Shown one piece after another: positions 52,597-61,542 of a DNA stretch of 64,000 nt (position 1 is the stretch's first letter; each line of letters opens with the position of its first letter). Below the pieces are notes generated by a model, which worked only from the letters and a program-made list of their open reading frames with translations, made no database searches and had not been told where the DNA came from. Origin of the DNA: Bog-473 sp963779735 (GTDB lineage: Bacteria > Actinomycetota > Acidimicrobiia > Acidimicrobiales > RAAP-2); contig CAVZZJ010000006.1 of NCBI GenBank assembly GCA_963779735.1, forward strand, positions 496,001-560,000. Direction: 5' to 3'. The position numbers and the translations under genes were made by a program.

Positions 52597-53211
52597 TCAC
52601 CGGCTGAGGATGTGCGCGATGAACTCCGCCCTCTCGGTCAGCAGGGAGGTCATGTCCTGGGCGTCGTCGCCCCCGACGCCGGCGGCGTACTGCACGAAGA
52701 TCCCCACCAGCATGGCGCTCAACAGGTGGGCCACGGCGGGGGCCCCCGAGCGTCGATCGAGGTCGGGAAGGTGGGTGACGATCCATTCGGCCAGGGAGGA
52801 CTCAAAGGTGGTGAAGAGGTCGAGACCCACCGCGCGCGCCGTCTCCTCACCCCGCATGGCCTCACCCGCCATGAGCCGAACGAAGTCCTCGACTTCGAAC
52901 ATGGACACGAGAATGTCGGTGAGCACCGCGGCCAACCTCGCCTCGGCGGACTGTTCGGCCGCGGCCAGATCGCCGGTCGGCTGCGGCACGGCGTCCCAGA
53001 CGGGGATGTAGCCCCGCTCGACGAGGACGGCTTCCAGCAGCTCGCGCTTGGACGGAAAGTAGTGGTAGAGCGACGCTACGTTGAGCCCCGCCGCCGATGC
53101 CAGGTCGCGCATGCTGGTGCCGTCGACGCCCTTCTGGGACATGAGGGAGAGCGCCACCTGCAGGATCCGGTGCCTCGTGGACGACCCTTCGGCCTGTTCT
53201 GCGTTCGCCAT
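52597..53211 (-). CDS. TetR family transcriptional regulator
   Basis: A 204-aa regulator. HTH region about 12-55 (HRILQVALSLMSQKGVDGTSMRDLASAAGLNVASLYHYF) with a helical ligand domain. ATG at 53211. A 14-bp near-palindrome at 53271-53284 upstream is a good autoregulatory operator. It is convergent with the acyl-CoA ligase and divergent from the riboswitch-controlled secreted protein. Confidence 0.92.
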   Translation of the reverse strand: MANAEQAEGSSTRHRILQVALSLMSQKGVDGTSMRDLASAAGLNVASLYHYFPSKRELLEAVLVERGYIPVWDAVPQPTGDLAAAEQSAEARLAAVLTDILVSMFEVEDFVRLMAGEAMRGEETARAVGLDLFTTFESSLAEWIVTHLPDLDRRSGAPAVAHLLSAMLVGIFVQYAAGVGGDDAQDMTSLLTERAEFIAHILSR

Positions 53212-53270
53212 CCTCTCATTCTCGGTGTTTCCGGTGCCGCCGTCGAACGGCGGCCGCTCGACGGCGGCCA

Positions 53271-53284
53271 AACAAACGTTCGTT
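53271..53284. promoter_or_regulatory. TetR-type operator candidate
   Basis: AACAAACGTTCGTT is symmetric at six of seven base pairs around the central CG. It lies 60 bp upstream of the TetR start in its divergent promoter region. Binding by that TetR is an inference. Confidence 0.5.
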
Positions 53285-53377
53285 CGAGACCTGCTGCCGC
53301 TAGCCCACTCCGGTTGCGGTTTGGTTGCACGTGGGCGTTCCTCGGGGCGTGGCGGCGGATCCTCGGTCATACTTTGG

Positions 53378-53467
53378 GCGACAAAGGCAAACCCCCCGCG
53401 AGGGGGGACGCAAAGCTACGGGACTCTCTGAGTCAGCCGGGTTGCCGGAACAGTCCCATTTCGGGAC
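53378..53467 (+). ncRNA. c-di-GMP-I (GEMM) riboswitch
   Basis: The conserved GEMM blocks are all present: GGCAAACC at 53386-53393, a CCCCC/GGGGG hairpin, GGGACGCAAAGC at 53405-53416, a second hairpin GACTC-TCT-GAGTC (53422-53434), then AGCCGGGTTGCC to 53446, whose TTGCC pairs with the first GGCAA to close the aptamer. A third hairpin GTCCC/GGGAC (53453-53467) follows as a likely expression platform. The secreted CAP/repeat gene starts 54-75 bp further on. Confidence 0.9.
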
Positions 53468-53520
53468 CGCAACATTCCGTGATGCCCACTTTCTCGGCGT
53501 TCCGTCGAGGAGGTGCGACG

Positions 53521-55017
53521 GTGGTGCCAACGACGCGAGGCGCGCGACTGCCGGCGTCCGCCGTGGGCGTCCTGGCCGTCGCCGCGCTCGTGGCCACTGT
53601 GGTGATCGGTCTGTCCGTGCCCGCCGGCGCACTGGGCATCCTCCCTCCTGACAACCCCCCGGGGAACATCCCGCTCAGCAGCTCGGACTACCTGGTCTCC
53701 ATTGACTCCGCCCGGGCCGATGAGGGTGTCGCCCCGATGAGCGTCGCCGAGTCCACCATCACGAGTTTGCCCGTCTCCGAGCAGGTCTTCATCGTCCTCA
53801 ACGAGGAGAGGGTGGATCGGGGCCTTCCGCCCATCCCCGACATGTCGGCACAGCTCGACGCACAAGCCCAGCTGGGTGCCGACTCGGCGAGCGATCCGCC
53901 GATTCCCGGGACGTTGAGCGGCGGGGGCCCGGTGAGCTGGGGTGGCTCCATATGGGCCGGGGGGTTGAGCTCGGTCTTCGGGGCCGACTACTACTGGATG
54001 TACTCCGACGGCCTGGGCGGTGCTCAGGCCGCGACCACGAATGAGGACTGCTCGGCCCAGGATCCCTCGGGGTGCTGGGGGCACCGCGACATCATCCTGC
54101 ACCAGTTCGCTACGTGCGGATCGGCCGGCCCGACGCTCGTGATGGGAGCCGCTTTCTCGGCCACCGGTTCTCCGGGAGGATCCATCGCCGCCCTGGTGGT
54201 GGGCACGTGCGGCGACCCGCCGACCGACGTCACCCTCACCTGGCAGCAGGTCCTCTCGAGCGTGTTCGCCCCACCGCACGTGGTCGGCATCGCCACGCTC
54301 CCCGACGGTGCGGGCTACTGGGAGGCCGAGTCCGACGGCACCGTCGCCGCGTTCGGCGCGGCGGCGTACGACGGATCGATGGCGGGCGTGACCCTCAACT
54401 CGCCCATCGTGGGGATCACCGCCACCCCCGACGGCGGCGGGTACTGGCTGGTGGCGGCCGACGGTGGCGTCTTCACCTTCGGCGACGCGGCCTTCTACGG
54501 CAGCACGGGTTCGCTCCACCTGGTGGCGCCGATCGTCGGCCTGGCCGCCACCCCCGACGGCGGCGGGTACTGGCTGGTGGGCGCCGACGGTGGCGTCTTC
54601 ACCTTCGGCGATGCGCCGTTCCGCGGCAGCATGGGTGGCCGCGCGCTCAATCGGCCCATCGTGGGCATGGCGGCGGACACCGCCACCGGCGGGTACTGGT
54701 TGGTGGGGGCCGACGGCGGCGTGTTCAGTTTTGGCTCCCCCTTCTTCGGCAGTACCGGATCGATCCAGCTGGCTCGGCCCATCGTGGGCATCGAGGCGCT
54801 GGCGAACGGCCAGGGATACCGGTTCGAAGCTTCGGACGGCGGCGTGTTCTGCTTCGGCCAGGCGGCGTTCGCTGGGTCGATGGGGGGGCGTGTGCTGGCC
54901 GCTCCGGTCGTGGGCATGGCGGGGGGAGGTGCCGCCGACGCCTACTGGCTGGTGGCGGCCGACGGCGGGATATTCAGCTTCGGCCAGGCCCAGTACTACG
55001 GTCGGATCACGAACTGA
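53521..55017 (+). CDS. secreted CAP-like protein with six C-terminal propeller-type repeats
   Basis: About 498 aa. A signal peptide (LPASAVGVLAVAALVATVVIG) is followed by a CAP/SCP-like domain (about 60-245; VFIVLNEERVDRGLPPI, GCWGHRDIIL). Six repeats of about 42 aa follow (54283-55014), each like PIVGIxATPDGGGYWLVAADGGVFTFG then a GS-containing turn, probably beta-propeller blades or a solenoid. GTG at 53521 has GAGGAGGTG 6 nt upstream; ATG at 53482 is possible. The c-di-GMP riboswitch upstream suggests a cell-surface or biofilm role. Confidence 0.88.
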   Translation: MVPTTRGARLPASAVGVLAVAALVATVVIGLSVPAGALGILPPDNPPGNIPLSSSDYLVSIDSARADEGVAPMSVAESTITSLPVSEQVFIVLNEERVDRGLPPIPDMSAQLDAQAQLGADSASDPPIPGTLSGGGPVSWGGSIWAGGLSSVFGADYYWMYSDGLGGAQAATTNEDCSAQDPSGCWGHRDIILHQFATCGSAGPTLVMGAAFSATGSPGGSIAALVVGTCGDPPTDVTLTWQQVLSSVFAPPHVVGIATLPDGAGYWEAESDGTVAAFGAAAYDGSMAGVTLNSPIVGITATPDGGGYWLVAADGGVFTFGDAAFYGSTGSLHLVAPIVGLAATPDGGGYWLVGADGGVFTFGDAPFRGSMGGRALNRPIVGMAADTATGGYWLVGADGGVFSFGSPFFGSTGSIQLARPIVGIEALANGQGYRFEASDGGVFCFGQAAFAGSMGGRVLAAPVVGMAGGGAADAYWLVAADGGIFSFGQAQYYGRITN

Positions 55018-55029
55018 GGATCTGCGGTG

Positions 55030-55047
55030 CCCTCCGTCTCGGGAGGG
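55030..55047. terminator. small hairpin between convergent genes
   Basis: CCCTCC and GGAGGG pair across a 6-nt loop, 13 bp after the repeat-protein stop and before the convergent peptidase gene. Weak but well placed for a terminator. Confidence 0.4.
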
Positions 55048-55071
55048 AGTCCGGTCATTCGCAGGTGCTCC

Positions 55072-55800
55072 TCACAGCAACCGGGTCGGCAGGGGACGCT
55101 CGGCTACCGAATCCCCGCGCCTACGCAGCGAGTAGGCCGACTTGCCGGGCACCTCGGTGAAGGCCTCCTGGAGCTCGGTGCCGAAGAAGACGAGTCCGGT
55201 GCCGTTCTCGGTGGCGTAGCCGTCCGGCAGGGTCCCCTCTCCGATGAGCCGATGGATGAGGGGCCGCCGCTGGGCCTCGGCGTCGTGATGGGGGCTGTTG
55301 CTGTAGGGCAGGAATCCGAGGCCGTCGGTGACCGGCCGAAGCTCCGGGCCGAACGAGTCGGTCGTCCCTCCGACATGCCAGCACAGGGATCCCGCCGACA
55401 CCCCCTTGAGCACCACACCGGCCTCCCAGCATTCGCGCAGGATGAGGTGGAGGCCGTGCAGGCGCCACAGCGCCAGCAGGTTGGCGGTGCTCCCGCCCGA
55501 GACCCAGATGACGTCTTGTGCCAGGAGGTGCTCTCGAACGTCCGGCACGTTGGGCATCGGGAAAAGGGCCAGGTGCGAGCTCACCACGCCGAGCTTGGAG
55601 AACGCGTTGTGCACCGCGGCGAGACGCCCAGAGTCATCGCCGGTGGCCGTGGCGATCGTGCAGATGCGCGGGTGCCGCCCGGGCCGTGCCAGGTCGATCG
55701 CCAGGTGGAACGACGGGCCGGGCCGGATGTTCTGAGGGTCGGGCCCGTCGGCCTGGAACCCGATGCTGGTGGCGATGATGGTCGGTTGTCGGGCGCTCAC
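55072..55800 (-). CDS. peptidase E family protein (S51)
   Basis: A 242-aa Ser peptidase-like protein. The nucleophile lies in GVSAGSLCW (about 136-144), TTDSFG gives the Asp, and SNSPHHDAE the His. Alpha-aspartyl dipeptidase or cyanophycinase-like activity is known in the family. I chose GTG at 55800; a TTG at 55812 would overlap the upstream dehydrogenase gene. IWVSGGSTANLLALWR matches the substrate-binding strand. Confidence 0.88.
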   Translation of the reverse strand: MSARQPTIIATSIGFQADGPDPQNIRPGPSFHLAIDLARPGRHPRICTIATATGDDSGRLAAVHNAFSKLGVVSSHLALFPMPNVPDVREHLLAQDVIWVSGGSTANLLALWRLHGLHLILRECWEAGVVLKGVSAGSLCWHVGGTTDSFGPELRPVTDGLGFLPYSNSPHHDAEAQRRPLIHRLIGEGTLPDGYATENGTGLVFFGTELQEAFTEVPGKSAYSLRRRGDSVAERPLPTRLL

Positions 55801-55801
55801 G

Positions 55802-56785
55802 TCAGTCGACAAGGACCTCGGGATTGACCACGTGCAGGGGGCGCGCCCCCGCCAGGAGCCGGCAGAGGTCCTCGGCGATCGTCTTGGTGTGGTTCGACTC
55901 GGTGTTGTACGTGGCGCCCCCGATGTGCGGGGTCAGCACCACCGTGGAGAACCCGGTGAGGGGATGGTCGGCGGCCAGGAACTCACCCTCGAAGTGGTCG
56001 AGCCCGGCGGCGCCGACCTTGCCCGATCGCAACGCCGCCACCAGGGCATCGGTGTCGTGAAGCCTGGCCCGCGCCGTATTGAGGTAGACCACGCCGTCGC
56101 GCATTCTGGCGAACTCCTCCCGGCCGATCATGCCCGACGTCTCCTCGGTGACCGGAGCGTGCACCGAGATCACGTCGGAGCGCTCGAGGAGCTCGTCCAG
56201 CGTGGAGGTGGCGTCGGGAACGTAGGGATCGAAGGCCAACACGTCCATCCCCAGACCGCGAAGGCGCCAGCGCAGAGCCCGTCCGACCGCGCCCAGGCCC
56301 ACCAGGCCGACCGTCTTGCCGGCCAACTCCCAGGCCCTGTACCGCTGGTAGGGGATCTTGCCGTCGCGGTAGATGTCACCGGCACGCACGTCCTTGTCGG
56401 CCGGGACCAGTCCACGGGTGGCGGCGAAGAGGAGGGCTACGGCGAGCTCGGCCACCGCGTCCGCATTGCGTCCGGGTGCTCGCAGGACGGGGACGCCGGC
56501 CGCCGTCGCCGCGGCGATGTCGACGTTGGTGGGGTCGCCGCGGCAGCTGGCCACGGCGATGATCGGCTGCTCGTAGAGCTCGGCACCGCACACATCGCTC
56601 TCGACCACGACGATGTTGGCGCCCTCCGCCGCCACGCGGTCGGCCAGCTGCCGGGCGTTGTAGATGCGGAGTTGGGGCTGATTGAGCCACGAATCGAGCA
56701 CAAGATCCGCCAGCTGGCCGAGCAGGTCGAGTCCGGGACCGCTCACCGCGGCGGTGACCAGGGCTTTCGGCCGTCCGCTGCTCAT
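55802..56785 (-). CDS. D-3-phosphoglycerate dehydrogenase-like 2-hydroxyacid dehydrogenase
   Basis: A 327-aa NAD-dependent dehydrogenase. VGLVGLGAVGRALRWRLRGLGM (about 158-179) binds NAD, and VYLNTARARLHDTDAL and TPHIGGATYNTESNH carry the Arg and His. It lacks an ACT regulatory domain, so it may act on a sugar acid rather than in serine synthesis. It is divergent from an FGGY kinase and shares the neighbourhood with a Zn alcohol dehydrogenase, as in many pentitol or aldonate loci. ATG 56785 follows GGAG. Confidence 0.87.
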   Translation of the reverse strand: MSSGRPKALVTAAVSGPGLDLLGQLADLVLDSWLNQPQLRIYNARQLADRVAAEGANIVVVESDVCGAELYEQPIIAVASCRGDPTNVDIAAATAAGVPVLRAPGRNADAVAELAVALLFAATRGLVPADKDVRAGDIYRDGKIPYQRYRAWELAGKTVGLVGLGAVGRALRWRLRGLGMDVLAFDPYVPDATSTLDELLERSDVISVHAPVTEETSGMIGREEFARMRDGVVYLNTARARLHDTDALVAALRSGKVGAAGLDHFEGEFLAADHPLTGFSTVVLTPHIGGATYNTESNHTKTIAEDLCRLLAGARPLHVVNPEVLVD

Positions 56786-56853
56786 CGTGTTGTGCTCCAA
56801 TCGTTGCGTGAAGGATCGTCAATAATGGCGGGCATCATGTCACGGATCCTCGG

Positions 56854-58272
56854 ATGGTGAGCAGGGCGCGTGGGCCGATCTCGGTAGGCGTCGACGTCGG
56901 GACCACCGCGGTGAAGGCATTGGCCGTCGACGAGGACGGCGGGGTGGTGGCCCGGAGCCGGGTGCCCCATCGGGTGCTGGCCGCCACGCCGGACGAACTG
57001 CGCCATGATGCCCGGCGGGCCTGGCGCACCGGCCCGCGAAGGGCGTACGCCGACATTTCGGCGGCACTGGACCAGGGGAGGGGTGGCTCGCCCGCCGCGG
57101 TGGCCGTCGCTGCCATGGTTCCCTCGCTCACCGCGGTCGATCGCCGCGGCGTGCCGTTGCTGCCGGGACTCCTCTACGGAGACATTCAGGGTCGGCCCGC
57201 CGCGTCGCCCTTGTCCCCGGGCGCCTCCCGGCCCGACCCTGACCCAACGGGCGCGATGGTCGACACGGAGGGCTTCCTGCGGTGGGCCCACGCCGCCGCC
57301 CCGGATGCCGCGGGCTACTGGCCGTGCCAGGCGGTCGCCACCCATGCCCTGTCCGGCGTTCCCGCGGTGGACACCGGCGTGACGGCATCCATGGGGGCCG
57401 TGCACTCGGGCGGCCGGTGGAATATCGAGCTCTTGGATGCGATCGGGGTGGACCGGTCGCAGCTCCCGCAGGTCGTTCCGTTGGGCCATGCGGGTGGCAA
57501 CCTGCCCGGCACCGACACCGTCTTCGCCGGTGGGTCCATCGACGCGCTGTGCGATCAGGTCGTGGCCGGCGCCGACATGCCGGGCGATGTCCACGTCATC
57601 TTCGGCGCCACGTTGATCGTCTGGGTGGTCAGCGGGGAATGGAGGGAGGTACCGGGCCTGATCAGCTACCCCCACACCACCCCGGACCGGTACCTGATCG
57701 GCGGGCCGAGCAATGCCGGTGCGCTGTTCGTCGACTGGGCCCGCCGACTGTTGCGCGGCGTCCCACGCTCGGGCCCCGAGCGCGAACGGCTCGAGCCGCG
57801 CCTCGGTGCGCCGGACCGCGTGCCCGTGTGGCTGCCCTACCTGCGCGGCGAGCGGACGCCGTTCAACGACCACGCCCTGCGCGCCAGCCTGCACGGGCTC
57901 GACATCTCCTCTGGTCCCGAGGCGCTCGAGCGAGCGGCCTACGAGGCCAGCGGCTTTGTCATACGCCGCATCATCGAGCGGTCGGGTGTTGCACCTGGGC
58001 GGATCGTCGCCAGCGGCGGTGGCTCAATGACCACCGCGTGGATGGCGGCGGTGGCCGACGCCACCGGGCTGCCGGTCGACGCGGTGGCCGTTCCCGACGG
58101 AGCGGCGCTCGGCGTCGCCTTCTTGGCCCGCCTGGCGGCGGGCCTGGAACGGTCGCTCGACGACTCGAGGCGCTGGGCGCGGGTGGGCCGTCGGATCGGA
58201 CCCGATCCGGCCTGGGTCTCCGTTGCCGACTCCCGCTACCGGAGGTTCTGCGAACTGGGCACCGGCACGTAG
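56854..58272 (+). CDS. FGGY-family carbohydrate kinase
   Basis: A 472-aa sugar kinase. The N-terminal phosphate motif VGVDVGTTAVKALAVDEDG is followed by the C-terminal FGGY-type region RIVASGGGSMTTAWMAAVADATGLPVD (about 388-414). LPYLRGERTPFNDHALRASLHGL is typical of xylulokinase-like members. The sugar is unknown. A 2-hydroxyacid dehydrogenase and an alcohol dehydrogenase flank it. Confidence 0.9.
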   Translation: MVSRARGPISVGVDVGTTAVKALAVDEDGGVVARSRVPHRVLAATPDELRHDARRAWRTGPRRAYADISAALDQGRGGSPAAVAVAAMVPSLTAVDRRGVPLLPGLLYGDIQGRPAASPLSPGASRPDPDPTGAMVDTEGFLRWAHAAAPDAAGYWPCQAVATHALSGVPAVDTGVTASMGAVHSGGRWNIELLDAIGVDRSQLPQVVPLGHAGGNLPGTDTVFAGGSIDALCDQVVAGADMPGDVHVIFGATLIVWVVSGEWREVPGLISYPHTTPDRYLIGGPSNAGALFVDWARRLLRGVPRSGPERERLEPRLGAPDRVPVWLPYLRGERTPFNDHALRASLHGLDISSGPEALERAAYEASGFVIRRIIERSGVAPGRIVASGGGSMTTAWMAAVADATGLPVDAVAVPDGAALGVAFLARLAAGLERSLDDSRRWARVGRRIGPDPAWVSVADSRYRRFCELGTGT

Positions 58273-58276
58273 GGGC

Positions 58277-59518
58277 TCAGCCGCCGTTGGGCGTGAAGGC
58301 CACCTTAATCGCCCCGCTCTCGCCCTGCCGGGCGATGGCCTTGAGGGCATGCCACCAGTCGGTCAGGGCGAAACGATGGGTCAACATCGGGGTGATGTCC
58401 AGCCGTCCATCGGAGAGCAGCTGGAGGTAGTGGGCGATGGCATGCCGGCGTACCCCGTCCAACTCCTCGACGCCGAAGGCGTTGGAACCGGTGACGATCA
58501 GCTCTTTGAAGTAGATGGGCGTCCACTCCCACCGCGTAGGGGTCGAGACCCCCGTGTACACGAGGCGCCCCCGCTCGGCCAGCACCCGGACGCCGATCTC
58601 GAGGGTCTCGGCCTTGGCGATGGTGTCGTAGACCACGTCGATGTGCCCGGGGTGGGCCATGGGCAGCCCGCCGACCGGCGCGTGCAGAACCGCCCCCGAC
58701 CACTCCGCCAGCGCCTCGACCAGTGCCAGATGGGGCTCGTGTTCGAACACCCTCGTGGCGCCGAATCTCAGGGCCATGTCGCGCTGTGCCTCGAAGCGCG
58801 CCACCACCGCCACCTCCACGTCGGGATGGAGCATCCGCAGGATGGCCACGCTGGTGAGGCCCAATGCCCCGGCGCCGTAGACCAGCACCCTCCCACCGTT
58901 CGGGGGCGGGTTGCGCACGATGGCATGGAGCGACACCGAGAAGGGGTCGGCCAGTACCGCCGCCTCGTTCGAGATCGCGTCGGGGATGGGAATGAGCATG
59001 GAGTCGTGCGCGGCCAGGAGCTCGGCCCAGGCACCCGGAGCCCGGGTGGTGACTCCCACGTGGACACCCGGGCCGAGGTCGCCCTTGGTGAAGCTCCAGC
59101 ACTGGCTGAGGTCTCCGGCCGCGCACGGCGGACACGGCGGCTCTATTCCACGTGGGCCGCACGTGAGCCACGGGTTGAGGACGACGCGCTGACCGACGTC
59201 GAGCCCGGTGGCCTCGGGACCCAGTGCAACCACCTCGGCCACCACCTCGTGGCCCGGGACGTGAGGGAGGGAGGAGAACGCCGCCATGGGATTGTCGATG
59301 TCGCCCGTACTGAAGTCGCCGAGGACCAACTTGGCGTCCGAACCGCAGATCCCCGACAGGATCGGGCGGGTGATCACCCAGTCCGGGCGCACCAACCGGG
59401 CGTCCTCGACGGTGTGCAGCCCGAAGGGGAGGCCGGCCAGCATGGTCTCCAGCTCGTCGCTGGGCGTCGGTCGGACCTCACCGGGATCGGGTGGGGCGCC
59501 GAAGAGGAGGGCCTTCAT
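58277..59518 (-). CDS. zinc-dependent alcohol dehydrogenase (MDR)
   Basis: A 413-aa medium-chain dehydrogenase. ILSGICGSDAKLV has the catalytic-Zn Cys, LPHVPGHEVVAEV the His-Glu, and CGPRGIEPPCPPCAAGDLSQC provides four Cys for the structural Zn. VLVYGAGALGLTSVAILR binds NAD(P). Start ATG overlaps the upstream SDR stop (ATGA), so the pair forms an operon. Probably oxidises a polyol or xenobiotic alcohol. Confidence 0.92.
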   Translation of the reverse strand: MKALLFGAPPDPGEVRPTPSDELETMLAGLPFGLHTVEDARLVRPDWVITRPILSGICGSDAKLVLGDFSTGDIDNPMAAFSSLPHVPGHEVVAEVVALGPEATGLDVGQRVVLNPWLTCGPRGIEPPCPPCAAGDLSQCWSFTKGDLGPGVHVGVTTRAPGAWAELLAAHDSMLIPIPDAISNEAAVLADPFSVSLHAIVRNPPPNGGRVLVYGAGALGLTSVAILRMLHPDVEVAVVARFEAQRDMALRFGATRVFEHEPHLALVEALAEWSGAVLHAPVGGLPMAHPGHIDVVYDTIAKAETLEIGVRVLAERGRLVYTGVSTPTRWEWTPIYFKELIVTGSNAFGVEELDGVRRHAIAHYLQLLSDGRLDITPMLTHRFALTDWWHALKAIARQGESGAIKVAFTPNGG

Positions 59519-60312
59519 GACGCGCCTCCCGCGGGCGCTCCGTGGCTCATGGTACGCATCGCGGCCAAGAAGTCGTCGATGCGCGATGTCTTCATTTCCA
59601 CCACCGCCTTCATGTCGGGCAGGTAGTGCTCGAAGGTCTCGCTGTCGATGGCATCGGCGATCCCCTGGGAGATGTCCGATGGAGGGATCTTGGGCCCGTT
59701 GTACAGTGCGGGGTCGTTGCCGGGCTGGTCCCAGATCTCCGTGTCGATGGCGCCGGGAAGTATCAACTTCACGTTCACCCCGGAGCCGTCCAGATCGATG
59801 GCCAGGGCTTCGCTCCAGCCCGCGAGAGCGAACTTCGACCCGCAGTAGGCCGCCTCGGCGGCGATGCCCAACCTTCCCCCGAGACTCGAGACGTTGACGA
59901 TGGTGCCCGATCCACGTAACAGCATGCGAGGCAGCACGGCCAATGTGATGGCGACGGGGGAGAGGTAGTTGGTGGCCATGGTCCGCTCCACCTCCGCCAT
60001 GGTCAACCGGCTGGCATGGCGGCGCATCGGTGCGCCCGCGTTGTTGATTACCACGTCGATTCCGCCGAAGTGTTCCCAAATGGTCGACGCCAAGGTGGCC
60101 GCGACCGAAGGATCGGCGAGATCGGCTATCCATCGGTCGGACTCGGGCGAGGTGACCCGACAGTCGGCCAAGACCGCGTCGAGGCGATCCGCTCGCCGCG
60201 CCACGAGGGCGACGTGGTCGCCGCGCGTCGCGAGCAGACGCGCCACGGCCTCACCGATGCCCGACGAGGCCCCGGTGATGAGGAAGGTCCGCTGACGCCG
60301 ACGCGTTGTCAT
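59515..60312 (-). CDS. short-chain dehydrogenase/reductase
   Basis: A 265-aa classical SDR with an intact active site: LITGASSGIGEAVA, INNAGAP, ATNYLSP, VNVSSLGGRLG and AAYCGSKFALAG. ATG at 60312 (a GTG lies two codons earlier). First of the two-gene operon with the Zn alcohol dehydrogenase. Substrate unknown. Confidence 0.92.
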   Translation of the reverse strand: MTTRRRQRTFLITGASSGIGEAVARLLATRGDHVALVARRADRLDAVLADCRVTSPESDRWIADLADPSVAATLASTIWEHFGGIDVVINNAGAPMRRHASRLTMAEVERTMATNYLSPVAITLAVLPRMLLRGSGTIVNVSSLGGRLGIAAEAAYCGSKFALAGWSEALAIDLDGSGVNVKLILPGAIDTEIWDQPGNDPALYNGPKIPPSDISQGIADAIDSETFEHYLPDMKAVVEMKTSRIDDFLAAMRTMSHGAPAGGAS

Positions 60313-60363
60313 CCCCACTGTGGCCTACCCCCGGTGCGCGGAAAACCATCCGGCACGTCTCGG

Positions 60364-60438
60364 GGTGAGCGAGGGGTCTCGAACCCCCGACCTCCAGGAC
60401 CACAACCTGGCGCTCTAACCAACTGAGCTACGCCCACC
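60364..60438 (-). tRNA. tRNA-His (GTG)
   Basis: Cloverleaf with acceptor GTGGGCG/CGCTCAC, D-stem GCTC/GAGC, anticodon stem CCAGG/CCTGG with loop TTGTGGT giving GTG, and T-arm GGGGG-TTCGAGA-CCCCT. The extra G at position -1 faces C73, the tRNA-His hallmark. Confidence 0.96.
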
Positions 60439-60554
60439 AAGGGGCACAAGTGTGGCACACGGCACCGCATCCCACGACCCGCCGCTCGCCGCGGGTACCG
60501 TCTGGGCCGGTCGGCACCGGGCCGGTCGGGTTCTATGCCAGGCTGGAATGCACT

Positions 60555-60628
60555 GCCCCTGTAGCTCAACTGGATAGAGCAGGTGGTTTCTACCCATCAG
60601 GTTGCGCGTTCGAATCGTGCCGGGGGCG
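60555..60628 (+). tRNA. tRNA-Arg (TCT)
   Basis: Acceptor GCCCCTG pairs with CGGGGGC, D-stem GCTC/GAGC, anticodon stem GGTGG/CCATC with loop TTTCTAC giving TCT, and T-arm GCGCG-TTCGAAT-CGTGC. An integrase relic starts 65 bp downstream, so the 3' half of this gene is the likely attachment site. Confidence 0.95.
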
Positions 60629-60692
60629 CTAGCAGGGATTATGCAGGAATCGACGGCGGCTCAGCGCTCGTTGACCTGATAGAACTCGGATT

Positions 60693-61479
60693 ATGAACGA
60701 CATCACCGAGCTACGTCGAGGCTTCGAAATCTCGCTGAGAGCCCTCAACCGAGCACCGGGCACGATTAAGAGCTACCTCCAAGCGCTGGACTTATTCCGC
60801 GATTTCTCCGTCATGGCGGGATACCCGACCGCAGTGGACATGATCAAGCGGGAACAGGTGGAGGCGTTCGTGGCTGACCAGCTAGGCCGGTGGAAACCGA
60901 AGACCGCCGCCATCCGCTACGGCGCCCTCCTAGTCTTCTGCAAGTGGTGCGTCAAGGAGGGGGAGATCACCAACTCACCCATGGCCGGGATGGGGCCACC
61001 CTCGCTGCCCGAGGTCTCCGTGCCGGTCGTGAGCGATGACGACTTGAAGAAGTTGCTCAAGGTCTGCTCGGGGACGAGCTTCGTTGACCGGAGGGATACG
61101 GCCATCTTGAGGCTCTTCATCGACTGCGGCCCTGCGACCCAGCGAGGTGGCCATGCTGGGCATCGAGGACGTCCACTGGCAGCACTCAACGGTGAGCGTG
61201 GTGGGGAAGGGCGCACGCCCCAGGACCGTCCCCTACGCGGCCAAGACGGCACAGGCCCTCGACCGCTATGTCCGTATCCGCAAGACCCACACGTACGCCT
61301 CATCACCCGTGCTGTGGGTCGGCAGCCGCGGCCCCATGATGCCCAACGGACTGGCCCGGAGGATCGTCCACGTGACGCGGTGGTGCGGCGACGCATCGAG
61401 GGTGCCATCATTGCAGCCGAACTGGCGGCTGGAGAAGACCCGCCCCGGACCTCCGATGACCCGTCGTAGGGCTCGTTGA
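60693..61479 (+). pseudogene. tyrosine recombinase (integrase), frameshifted and C-terminally truncated
   Basis: The N-terminal SAM-like core-binding domain (FEISLRALNRAPGTIKSYLQALDLFRDF) and the start of the catalytic domain are in one frame to about 61130. There an extra C in a CCC run (61130-61132) shifts the frame. The catalytic-domain motif (GLRPSEVAMLGIEDVHW, with the first catalytic Arg) then continues one frame over, to RYVRIRKTHTYAS. The HxxR box and nucleophile Tyr are missing. The enzyme is dead. It lies directly after tRNA-Arg. Confidence 0.85.
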
Positions 61480-61542
61480 CCCTGAGGGATCCGTGGGCGT
61501 CATGGGGACTCCCATGTAATCGCGCCTCGGGGACACCGAGTC

